A stretch of DNA of 13,489 nucleotides, taken from positions 1 through 13,489 of the forward strand of contig JBAXFU010000087.1 of the NCBI GenBank assembly GCA_037139735.1, written 5' to 3'. Positions within the stretch are counted from its first letter, which is position 1. Every line of letters starts with the position of its first letter. Source of the stretch: UBA2402 sp037139735 (GTDB taxonomy: Bacteria; Planctomycetota; Phycisphaerae; Phycisphaerales; UBA1924). Under the pieces are notes generated by a model. It saw only the letters and a list, made by a program, of their open reading frames with translations. It was not told where the DNA came from and searched no databases. Positions 1 to 6,578 of the stretch are shown here, one piece after another. The position numbers and the translations under genes are program-made.

Positions 1-111
1 AACCAGGGGACGCCCGAAGCGGGCTGGCGGGGGAACGCGCGGATCGGGGGTGTCGACGTGTTCGAGGCCGTGTCGCCAACTCTGCAGGGCTGCCACCAAT
101 CGATGGTTCAC
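1..111 (-). CDS. possible 5' end of a divergent gene, truncated at the window edge
   Basis: Read leftward, a frame stays open from a GTG at 111-109 to the window edge (37 codons). Other in-frame starts are TTG at 99-97 and GTG at 96-94. The peptide begins approximately V-N-H-R-L-V-A-A-L-Q-S-W-R-H-G-L-E-H and continues into a proline-rich stretch (D-T-P-D-P-R-V-P-P-P). About 70% of its codons end in G or C, consistent with coding but not decisive, because other frames here are also open. The start would lie 39 bases from that of the divergent hydrolase gene, so the two could share a promoter region. I do not recognise a family and assign no function. The fragment is too short to be sure it is a gene. 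Confidence 0.3.
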   Translation of the reverse strand, partial: MNHRLVAALQSWRHGLEHVDTPDPRVPPPARFGRPLV

Positions 112-150
112 TCCGCCCCGCCCCGACCCCCTCCCCCATATCCTTCCTTC

Positions 151-1035
151 ATGACCACCTCCCTCACCCGCGACCTCCTCCGTCGTGTCGGATTCGTCTC
201 GGTGCTCCTCCTCGCCGGTTCCGCCGCGATGGCCCAGCAGCCCGCCGCCAAGCCACCCGTCGCCACGCCCATCGACGAAAAGAAGGATGCCAAGCCCGCC
301 GGTCAGCCCGCCAAGGAGGGCGAGGGGCCCAAGCTCGAGTCGTCGTCGATGAACGGCCTGGTCAAGATGCCCGCCGCCGCCACGCCCGTGGCCCGCGAGG
401 ATGACTGGTGGAAGAAGCGTCACGAGGGCTTCAACGCCCGCGTCAAGGAAGCCGCCCAGAAGGGCGACGCCCAGATCCTCTTCATCGGCGATTCCATCAC
501 GCAGGGGTGGGAGGGCGAGGGCAAGCAGGCGTGGGCCGACGCCTTCGCCAAGCACGGCGCGATCAACCTGGGCATCGGCGGCGATCGCACCGAGCACGTC
601 CTCTGGCGCCTCCGCAACGGCAACCTCGAAGGACTCGCCAAGCCCGCCTCGGGCCAGGCCCCCAAGGTCGCCGTGCTCATGATCGGCACCAACAACTGCG
701 GCAACACCGAGCCCGTCGACACCGCCACCGGCATCGCCATGATCGTCCGCGAGCTTCGCGCCCGCCTCCCCGAGACCAAGATCCTCCTCCTGGCCATCTT
801 CCCCCGCGAGGAAAAGCCCGGAACGCTGCGAGCCAAGAACGCCAAGGTCAACGAACTCATCAAGCCCCTGGGCGACGGCAAAGGCGTCTTCTTCCTCGAC
901 ATCGGCCCCTCCTTCCTCGAGGCCGACGGCACGCTGAGCAAGAAGATCATGCCCGACGCCCTGCACCTCTCTCCCGAGGGGTACCAGCGATGGGCCAAGG
1001 CCATCGAGCCCACGCTCGCCGATCTCCTCAAGTAA
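151..1035 (+). CDS. secreted SGNH/GDSL-type hydrolase, PAF-acetylhydrolase-like
   Basis: This 294-residue protein is a probable exported esterase or deacetylase of the SGNH hydrolase superfamily. I chose the ATG at 151 because it gives a clean signal peptide: R-R near residue 11, a hydrophobic core at about 13-23, and an A-M-A cleavage site near 28. The frame is also open upstream from a GTG at 58, but that extension would bury the signal. A Pro/Ala/Lys-rich linker spans about 30-80. The catalytic blocks are intact: G-D-S-I-T with Ser115, G-I-G-G-D around Gly144, I-G-T-N-N around Asn181, and D-A-L-H with Asp269 and His272. The sequence around G-G-D-R-T-E-H-V-L-W-R-L resembles the PAF-acetylhydrolase IB subgroup. 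In planctomycetes such proteins often act on acetylated or sulfated polysaccharides; the substrate here is unknown. There is no clear Shine-Dalgarno site, only a pyrimidine-rich leader. The next gene follows after 25 bases, so they are probably cotranscribed. Confidence 0.88.
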   Translation: MTTSLTRDLLRRVGFVSVLLLAGSAAMAQQPAAKPPVATPIDEKKDAKPAGQPAKEGEGPKLESSSMNGLVKMPAAATPVAREDDWWKKRHEGFNARVKEAAQKGDAQILFIGDSITQGWEGEGKQAWADAFAKHGAINLGIGGDRTEHVLWRLRNGNLEGLAKPASGQAPKVAVLMIGTNNCGNTEPVDTATGIAMIVRELRARLPETKILLLAIFPREEKPGTLRAKNAKVNELIKPLGDGKGVFFLDIGPSFLEADGTLSKKIMPDALHLSPEGYQRWAKAIEPTLADLLK

Positions 1036-1060
1036 GTCACGCCCCTCCTCGGAGCCGTTC

Positions 1061-2008
1061 ATGGTGACTCGACGCGACACCCTCAAGGCCGCGCTGGCCT
1101 CTTCGTTGGTCCTCCCCTTGGCGGCGTGCGCCCGTGCCGCGTCGCCAGGCGCGTCGACCAGGCATGAGCCCGTGCCGCCCGCCACGGCCCCCCTCTTCCC
1201 CATCAGTCTCGCCCAGTGGTCGCTCCACAACGCCCTGTTCAAGGGCGACCTCGACCATCTCGACTTCCCGAAGGTCGCGGCGAAGGACTACGGCATCTTC
1301 GCCGTCGAGTACGTCAACGCCTTCTTCAAGAAAAAGAATAGCGTGAGCTACGTCCGCACCCTCAAGCGTCGCTGCGAGGATGCCGGCGTCAAGAGCGTGC
1401 TCATCATGTGCGATGGCGAGGGTCACACCGGCGACCCCGACGAAAAGGCCCGCCTCAAGGCCGTCGACAACCACCGCAAGTGGATCGATGCCGCCGTGGC
1501 ACTCGGTTGCCACAGCATCCGCGTCAATGCCCAGAGTTCCGGCGACCCCGAGGAGCAGGCGCGTCTCTGCGCTGACGGACTGCGGCGGCTGTGCGAGATC
1601 GGCGACAAGGCCGGCATCAACGTCATCGTCGAGAACCACGGCGGGCTCAGTTCCAACGGTGCATGGCTCGCGGGCGTGATGAAGCGAGTCGACCACCCGC
1701 GCGTGGGCACCCTCCCCGACTTCGGCAACTTCCGCATCGCCCAGGGGCAGGAGTACGACCGCTATCAGGGCGTCGCCGAGATGATGCCCTTCGCCAAGGG
1801 CGTCAGTGCCAAGTCGCACGACTTCGACGATCGCGGCGAGGAGACCACCAAGGACTACCGCCGCCTCATCCGCATCATGCTCGACGCGGGCTACCGCGGC
1901 CACCTGGGCATCGAGTACGAGGGCTCCCGCCTCTCCGAGCCCGATGGCATCCGCGCCACCAAGAAGCTCATCGAAACCGTCCGCGCCGAGTTCGCGGCAC
2001 GCGCCTGA
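1061..2008 (+). CDS. Tat-exported lipoprotein, sugar phosphate isomerase/epimerase family (xylose isomerase-like TIM barrel)
   Basis: This 315-residue protein belongs to the AP-endonuclease-2/xylose-isomerase-like TIM-barrel superfamily, whose members isomerise or epimerise sugars and hydroxy acids using a divalent metal. The start at 1061 has GGAG at 1051-1054 with a 6-base spacer. The N-terminus reads T-R-R-D-T-L-K, a near match to the twin-arginine motif, then a hydrophobic stretch and a lipobox L-A-A-C with Cys23. It should therefore be a lipid-anchored protein outside the cytoplasm. Likely metal-site residues are Glu191 (V-E-N-H-G-G), Asp220 (L-P-D-F-G-N), His253 (K-S-H-D) and Glu285 or Glu287 (G-I-E-Y-E-G). 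The S-L-A-Q-W-S-L-H strand at 49-56 is typical of the first barrel strand. It lies between the SGNH hydrolase and the reductase gene with short gaps. The substrate cannot be told from sequence; hydroxypyruvate isomerase-like and 3-keto-sugar epimerase-like roles are both possible. Confidence 0.85.
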   Translation: MVTRRDTLKAALASSLVLPLAACARAASPGASTRHEPVPPATAPLFPISLAQWSLHNALFKGDLDHLDFPKVAAKDYGIFAVEYVNAFFKKKNSVSYVRTLKRRCEDAGVKSVLIMCDGEGHTGDPDEKARLKAVDNHRKWIDAAVALGCHSIRVNAQSSGDPEEQARLCADGLRRLCEIGDKAGINVIVENHGGLSSNGAWLAGVMKRVDHPRVGTLPDFGNFRIAQGQEYDRYQGVAEMMPFAKGVSAKSHDFDDRGEETTKDYRRLIRIMLDAGYRGHLGIEYEGSRLSEPDGIRATKKLIETVRAEFAARA

Positions 2009-2039
2009 CCATTCACGCCCTCCGCAGCGACATCCTCCC

Positions 2040-2990
2040 ATGAGTGAAGCCGTTCCCGGTTCCCCCGTCCTTCCCGACGTCAAGATGCACCTGGCCACTC
2101 CCGCCGCCCCCTGCACGGGCACGGTCGTCTCCACCGAACGGTGCACCGCCTCGCGCAAGGCCGCGGGCTTCGTCCGCCATGTCGCCATCGACGTCGGCGG
2201 CACGCCCCTCGAAGGCCAGTTCCGCGCCGGACAGGCCTTCGGCGTCCTCGCCCCGGGCGTCGACCAGTTCGGCAAGCCCCACAAGCTCCGCCTCTACTCG
2301 ATCGCCTCGCCCTCGACCGGCGAGGACGGCCAAGGGCGCATCCTCGCCACCACCGTCAAGCGCACCATCGACGAGCACGACGACTCCCACAAGCTCTTCC
2401 TGGGTGTCTGCTCCAACTACCTCTGCGATCTCGCGGTGGGGGACAAGGTCGCCGTCACCGGTCCCAACGGCAAGCGGTTCCTCCTGCCCGTCGATCCGTC
2501 GCTCCACGACTACGTCTTCTGTGCCACCGGCACGGGCATCGCCCCCTTCCGTGGCATGATCATGGAACTGCTCGCGGCCAAGGTCCCCTCGCGCATCACG
2601 CTGCTCATGGGCTCCCCCTACGCCAGCGACCTGCTCTACCACCAGCAGTTCCAGGCGCTCGCGGCGGCGAATCCCAACTTCACCTACCTCACGGCCATCA
2701 GCCGCGAGGCGGGCGCGGGCCGGCCCATGTACGTCCACGACCGCCTCCAGGCCGAAGCCGCTCGGCTCGCCGATCAACTCGCCTCAGAGCGAACCCTCTT
2801 CTACATCTGCGGCATTGCAGGCATGGAACTGGGCATCATGCAGGCGCTCGCCGCCGTGCTGCCTCCCGATCGCCTCGCGCAGTATCTCCGCCTCTCGCCC
2901 GAGGCTCCGGCTGATCGGGCCGCGTGGGACCGCAAGATGATTAACAAGACCATCACCCCCACGCGACGGATGATGCTCGAGGTGTACTGA
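2040..2990 (+). CDS. plant-type ferredoxin-NADP+ reductase
   Basis: This 316-residue FAD enzyme moves electrons between NADP(H) and ferredoxin or flavodoxin in the cytoplasm. I chose the ATG at 2040, 31 bases after the previous stop; the frame is open further upstream but only inside the preceding gene. The FAD domain carries R-L-Y-S (84-87) and G-V-C-S-N-Y-L-C-D-L (122-131), nearly identical in pattern to plant and cyanobacterial FNR. The NADP domain has G-T-G-I-A-P-F (164-170), A-I-S-R-E (219-223), P-M-Y (229-231) and Y-I-C-G (255-258), and the chain ends in the family's terminal aromatic, Tyr316. Ser221, Arg222 and Tyr231 of the 2'-phosphate site are kept, but the lysine just before Met-Tyr in spinach FNR is Pro229 here. 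About 40 N-terminal residues precede the FAD domain. No ferredoxin gene is visible nearby, so the partner is unknown. A BoxA-like oxidoreductase component is a less likely alternative. Confidence 0.9.
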   Translation: MSEAVPGSPVLPDVKMHLATPAAPCTGTVVSTERCTASRKAAGFVRHVAIDVGGTPLEGQFRAGQAFGVLAPGVDQFGKPHKLRLYSIASPSTGEDGQGRILATTVKRTIDEHDDSHKLFLGVCSNYLCDLAVGDKVAVTGPNGKRFLLPVDPSLHDYVFCATGTGIAPFRGMIMELLAAKVPSRITLLMGSPYASDLLYHQQFQALAAANPNFTYLTAISREAGAGRPMYVHDRLQAEAARLADQLASERTLFYICGIAGMELGIMQALAAVLPPDRLAQYLRLSPEAPADRAAWDRKMINKTITPTRRMMLEVY

Positions 2991-3250
2991 TTCGGGTCTG
3001 CAGCTTCACAAGTGTCTATTTGGACGATGATTAAGCCTGTGGGTCGGCTGCTGCAGCGGCGTGTCGCCGTTTGCGCCAAGGGCTTGCCCCGGCGAAGATT
3101 CGCCATCGATTCGGGCCTAGCATGCTCTCTGGAGATAAACGCGATAACCCGGGGTGCTCCCGGAGGCGTGTGTCTCGTGGTCGGTGCGGTCGGCAAGCTG
3201 GGTGCCGTTCGCGGTCCAAGTCCCAGTGTCGACAGCTTGAGGAGCTCGCA
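2991..3250. other. 260-base intergenic leader before the DUF11 lipoprotein gene
   Basis: I see no convincing gene here. The short open frames on both strands lack a start signal and recognisable content. The stretch is less GC-biased than its surroundings, with AT-richer patches near 3010-3035 and 3130-3150, so a promoter and 5' leader for the gene at 3251 are likely. I could not find a -35/-10 pair with good spacing. A local palindrome, GCTGCAGC, lies at 3050-3057. No obvious intrinsic terminator follows the reductase gene. Confidence 0.5.
3239..3244 (+). promoter_or_regulatory. ribosome binding site GAGGAG for the DUF11 lipoprotein
   Basis: GAGGAG sits 6 bases before the ATG at 3251. This fixes the start: the same frame is open 60 codons further upstream, to an ATG at 3071, but that part has no Shine-Dalgarno site and would precede the signal peptide. 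It is one of the strongest ribosome binding sites in the window and suggests high expression. Confidence 0.75.
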
Positions 3251-4876
3251 ATGAAGGTGAACATGTACAAGTGGACCATGGTGGCGCTGGCCGGCAGTGC
3301 CGCGGCGTTGATGGGCTGTGAGAGTCAGCCGGGTGGAGCCGAGTATCACGGCACGGCCCCGCACGGCCGCCCCGGCGCCACGTACGACGTGAAGGCCGCC
3401 CCCAAGGCTGCCGCCGAAGCCCCGGCACAGAAGGCCGCGGCGAAGGAAGAGACCAAGGCCCCCGCGCAGGCCGCCAAGACGACCGAAGCCGCGACGGCTC
3501 CGAAGGCCGCCCCGACCTCCGGCACGGTTCAGTATCTCCCCACGGGCGATCGCTCGACCAGCGCGCTCATGATCGAGAAGATCTACCCCTCGCAGGTGAC
3601 GGTGGGCCAGTCGTTCGATTACATCATCAAGGCCACCAACATCAGCAGCATGGGCCTGAGCAACGTCACCGTCACCGAGGCGGTGCCCAGCAATTTCACC
3701 CTGGTCTCCAGCAGCGTGCAGGGCGCCAACGGCGTCTACAACCTCGGCACGCTCAACCCTGGCGAGAGCAAGTCGATCGTGATGAAGGGTTCGGCGGGCG
3801 CGGTGGGCAGCATCAACAGCTGCGCCAGCGCGACCTACGCCACGGCCCTGTGCAGCACGATCAACGTCGTGCAGCCCGCCCTGCAGATCTCCAAGACGAT
3901 CACCCCCGAGGCGATCCTCAACTGCCAGCCGATCAACATGACCGTCACGGTCAAGAACACCGGCTCGGGCACCGCCACCAACGTCCACGTCATGGACACC
4001 CTCCCCGCGGGCCTCACGCTCGCCGGCGGCGGCACCTCCTTCGACGAGGCCGTGGGCGACCTGGCCCCCGGCGCCGTCAAGACGATCACCAAGGAGCTCA
4101 AGGCCGCCAACACGGGCCGCTTCGAGAACGTCGCTTCGGCCAAGGCCGACGGCGTCGCCGCGATCAACTCCGACAAGGTCGCCACCGTCGTCAAGCAGCC
4201 CAAGCTCGAGATCGCCTGCAAGGCCGGCGGCAAGATCATGATGGGCCGCAAGGGCTGCTACGAGATCACCGTCAAGAACGCCGGTGATGCCGTCAGCCAG
4301 GCCACCAAGATCGCCGTCACCCTCCCGGCCGGCGCGACCGTCGCCAGCATGAGCGACGGCGGCGCGAACGGCGCGTGGACCATCGGCGACCTCGCCCCCG
4401 GCGCGAGCAAGACCGTCACCGTCTGCCTGACCTCCGGCACCGTGGGCTCGCTGCCCGTGTCGACCACCGTCACCGGCAACTGCGCCGCCCCGGTGAGCAC
4501 CAACTGCTCCATCGAGGTCATCGGCGTGCCCGACATCGGCACGCTCGTCGACGACGCCGATGGCGTGGTCACGGTCGGCAACAACCACACGTACCGCGTC
4601 GAGGTCAACAACCAGGGTCAGGTCCCCCTGACCAACGTCAAGACCGTCGTCACGCTGCCCGCCGGTCTCGAGTTCGTCTCGAGCGCCGACGGCAAGCTCG
4701 TCAACGGCAAGGTCGAGTTCAACTTCGGCACCCTCGCCGTCAAGTCGAACCGCTCGGTCACCTTCGTCGTCAAGGCGACCAAGCCCGGCGAGTTCCTCGT
4801 GGTCGGCGAGACCACCTGCGCCGAGCTCAAGACCCCGATCCGCGACGACGAGCTCACCAACTTCGTCGAGCCGTGA
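3251..4876 (+). CDS. four-repeat DUF11 lipoprotein with paired cysteines (OmcB-like architecture)
   Basis: This 541-residue envelope protein starts with a lipoprotein signal: Lys2 and Lys7, a hydrophobic core at 9-21, and the box L-M-G-C with Cys23. A flexible Ala/Lys/Pro/Glu-rich linker spans about 47-90 and probably crosses the periplasm or cell wall. Four tandem beta-sandwich repeats of about 105-110 residues follow (roughly 106-207, 208-316, 317-424, 427-538). Each has the DUF11 pattern of a strand ending near V-K-N-T/A-G, then L-P-A-G-L/A, then G-D/T-L-A-P-G-x-x-K-T. Apart from Cys23 there are nine cysteines: 191, 201, 225, 323, 336, 392, 411, 419 and 523. Their grouping suggests disulfides within or between repeats. 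The chlamydial cysteine-rich outer membrane protein OmcB also contains DUF11 repeats, so a structural, cross-linked envelope role is plausible but inferred. The gene appears to form its own transcription unit, with a long leader and a strong terminator downstream. Confidence 0.85.
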   Translation: MKVNMYKWTMVALAGSAAALMGCESQPGGAEYHGTAPHGRPGATYDVKAAPKAAAEAPAQKAAAKEETKAPAQAAKTTEAATAPKAAPTSGTVQYLPTGDRSTSALMIEKIYPSQVTVGQSFDYIIKATNISSMGLSNVTVTEAVPSNFTLVSSSVQGANGVYNLGTLNPGESKSIVMKGSAGAVGSINSCASATYATALCSTINVVQPALQISKTITPEAILNCQPINMTVTVKNTGSGTATNVHVMDTLPAGLTLAGGGTSFDEAVGDLAPGAVKTITKELKAANTGRFENVASAKADGVAAINSDKVATVVKQPKLEIACKAGGKIMMGRKGCYEITVKNAGDAVSQATKIAVTLPAGATVASMSDGGANGAWTIGDLAPGASKTVTVCLTSGTVGSLPVSTTVTGNCAAPVSTNCSIEVIGVPDIGTLVDDADGVVTVGNNHTYRVEVNNQGQVPLTNVKTVVTLPAGLEFVSSADGKLVNGKVEFNFGTLAVKSNRSVTFVVKATKPGEFLVVGETTCAELKTPIRDDELTNFVEP

Positions 4877-4947
4877 GTTCGGCCGCGTCGGGTTCCCCAA
4901 GGGTCCTGACGCGACGATCCGGGTTCGCCGAATCTGCTGAAGCATCC

Positions 4948-4986
4948 ACGACCGCCGCGACGATCCGTCGCGGCGGTCGTCTTTTT
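4948..4986 (+). terminator. strong intrinsic terminator after the DUF11 lipoprotein gene
   Basis: A perfect 15-bp stem (4948-4962 with 4966-4980, all G/C-rich) closes on a 3-base loop, ATC, and is followed at once by CTTTTT (4981-4986). It lies 71 bases after the stop codon at 4876. A perfect stem of this length directly before a T run is very unlikely by chance. It separates the lipoprotein gene from the PilZ-Obg pair. Confidence 0.93.
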
Positions 4987-5097
4987 CCCCTGCACGGGTG
5001 GAGGCCCCGTCTCGCCTCCTCGCGCGCACCCCGCCCGGCTCATCCCACGTCGCGGGATTTCCGATAGAACCGCCTGAGGGTGCGGTGCATCGCACGC

Positions 5098-5514
5098 ATG
5101 TCCACCCCCACAGGAGCCAGGCCAGTGTCCGGACGCAGCATCAACCGCCGTCGCCATGAACGCTTCTCCGTTCCCCCCATGTACACGGCCCTCACCGTGA
5201 ACGTCGTGGGAGAGCCCAAGATGCAGCTTGACGGCCACTGCTACGACATCAGCGAGGGGGGCGTGCAGTTCGAACTCGACGACGCGCTCCCCGCGGGCAC
5301 CCCCGTCGAGCTCAACATCGAGCTCCCCAACGGCAGCGTCGGACAGCCCGAGCAGGAACGCCTCGTTCGCGTCGTCGCCAACGTCGTGTGGAACGACCAG
5401 TCCGAGCCCGGTCCCGTCCGCATGGCCGCCGTCTTCTCGAAGTTCTTCGCCGGCGCCGACAAGGATCGCCTCTTCCGCCACATCGCCGGCGGTCACCTCA
5501 CCCGCGCGGCCTGA
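5098..5514 (+). CDS. PilZ-domain protein, probable cyclic di-GMP receptor
   Basis: This single-domain protein (138 residues from the ATG at 5098) carries both signature motifs of PilZ c-di-GMP binding: R-R-H-E-R (residues 18-22, the RxxxR motif) and D-I-S-E-G-G (50-55, the D/NxSxxG motif). The rest is a short beta-barrel pattern with V-E-L-N-I-E-L near 70-76 and a closing A-A-V-F-S-K-F. No other domain is present, so it would act as an adaptor that changes a partner when c-di-GMP rises, for example in motility, adhesion or envelope functions. The start is uncertain. The ATG at 5098 has no Shine-Dalgarno site, while a GTG at 5125 has AGGAG at 5112-5116 with an 8-base spacer and would give 129 residues; both keep RxxxR. 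A GTG at 5080 is also in frame. Obg follows after 53 bases and may be cotranscribed. Confidence 0.85.
   Translation: MSTPTGARPVSGRSINRRRHERFSVPPMYTALTVNVVGEPKMQLDGHCYDISEGGVQFELDDALPAGTPVELNIELPNGSVGQPEQERLVRVVANVVWNDQSEPGPVRMAAVFSKFFAGADKDRLFRHIAGGHLTRAA
5112..5116 (+). promoter_or_regulatory. candidate ribosome binding site AGGAG for an alternative PilZ start
   Basis: AGGAG lies 8 bases before an in-frame GTG at 5125, downstream of the ATG at 5098. If used, the PilZ protein starts at V-S-G-R-S, only seven residues before the RxxxR motif, which is common for single-domain PilZ proteins. The site could also be incidental inside the longer reading frame. Confidence 0.4.
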
Positions 5515-5567
5515 GCGCAAAGCGCTCCCCCGGATCCGCGTCGCCGATCCTGCCCCTACCGTTGGGC

Positions 5568-6578
5568 GTGTTCGTCGATCAAGCCATCATCACCATCCGT
5601 GCCGGCAAGGGCGGCGACGGAGCGGTTTCCTTCCGTCGCGAGAAGTTCGAACCCAAGGGCGGTCCCAATGGCGGCAACGGGGGCGACGGGGGCAGTGTCG
5701 TCTTCGTCACCGACGAAGGCTTGACCACCCTCTACGACTTCCGCTTCCAGCGGCTCTGGGCCGCCAAGGACGGCGACCCCGGCGGTCGAAAGCAGTGCAG
5801 CGGCCTCACCGGCACCGATCTGGTCATCAAGGTCCCGCCCGGCACCCTCGCCTTCAACCGCGAGACCGGCGAACTCGTGCACGACTTCAAGCCCGGCGAC
5901 ACCGTCGTCCTCGCCAAGGGAGGCAAGGGCGGCTGGGGCAACGAGCACTTCAAGCGATCCACCAATCAAACGCCCCGCCGCGCGGAGCCCGGCGAGCCCG
6001 GTCAGGAGTTCAACCTCCGCCTCGAGCTCAAGCTCATCGCCGATGTCGGCATCGTCGGCAAGCCCAACGCGGGAAAGAGCACGCTCCTCGCCGCGCTCAC
6101 CGCCGCACAGCCCAAGATCGCCGACTACCCCTTCACCACCCTCTCGCCCCAACTCGGCGTCGCCGAACTCGACGCCACCAGGCGCGTCGTCCTCGCCGAC
6201 ATCCCCGGCCTGATCGAGGGTGCCAGCCAGGGTGCGGGCCTGGGTCACGACTTCCTTCGCCACATCGAACGCACCCGAATCCTCGTGCACCTGCTCGACA
6301 TCGCGCCCCTCGACGGCAGCGACCCGGTCGAGAACTACCGAATCATCCGCAAGGAACTCGCGGGCCACTCCGAGGCCCTCGCCGACAAGCGCGAAGTGGT
6401 CGTGCTCAACAAGCTCGACCTGCTTCCCGACGAGGAGGAACGCCGCGAGGTCGTCAACCGCATCGCGCGAGAACTCAAGCTCCGCGTCGACAAGGACGTC
6501 CTCCTCATCAGCGGCGCGGCCCGCACCGGCCTTCGCGACCTGCTCGAACGTCTCTGGCGCGAGTTGCACCCGGCCTGA
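5568..6578 (+). CDS. obg: GTPase Obg (CgtA), ribosome assembly and stress GTPase
   Basis: This 336-residue protein is a nearly universal bacterial GTPase that helps large-subunit ribosome assembly and responds to guanine nucleotides. I chose the GTG at 5568 because it gives the conserved N-terminus M-F-V-D, as in other Obg proteins; upstream codons in the same frame lie in the previous gene. The glycine-rich Obg fold covers about 1-158, including G-K-G-G-D-G, F-R-R-E-K-F and G-G-x-G-G-x-G-G. The GTPase domain has G-K-P-N-A-G-K-S-T (164-172), Y-P-F-T-T-L (187-192), D-I-P-G (211-214), N-K-L-D (281-284) and I-S-G-A (314-317). The chain ends right after the G domain, so the variable C-terminal extension of some Obg proteins is absent, as in many species. 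The PilZ gene lies 53 bases upstream on the same strand. Confidence 0.97.
   Translation: MFVDQAIITIRAGKGGDGAVSFRREKFEPKGGPNGGNGGDGGSVVFVTDEGLTTLYDFRFQRLWAAKDGDPGGRKQCSGLTGTDLVIKVPPGTLAFNRETGELVHDFKPGDTVVLAKGGKGGWGNEHFKRSTNQTPRRAEPGEPGQEFNLRLELKLIADVGIVGKPNAGKSTLLAALTAAQPKIADYPFTTLSPQLGVAELDATRRVVLADIPGLIEGASQGAGLGHDFLRHIERTRILVHLLDIAPLDGSDPVENYRIIRKELAGHSEALADKREVVVLNKLDLLPDEEERREVVNRIARELKLRVDKDVLLISGAARTGLRDLLERLWRELHPA

Noticed and set aside
58..150. N-terminal extension of the hydrolase from GTG 58
   Set aside because: It would place 31 residues, including a proline run, before a normal signal peptide. The ATG at 151 fits far better.
1037..2284. A 415-codon minus-strand frame opposite the isomerase-like gene
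   Set aside because: Same artefact of antisense reading in GC-rich DNA; the plus strand carries the conserved motifs.
2801..5095. A 764-codon open frame on the minus strand across the lipoprotein gene
   Set aside because: It lies antisense to a clear DUF11 protein, and its composition (Gly, Asp, Val, Leu, His and Arg runs) is what a GC-rich third-position-biased gene gives when read backwards. It has no domain, signal or start site.
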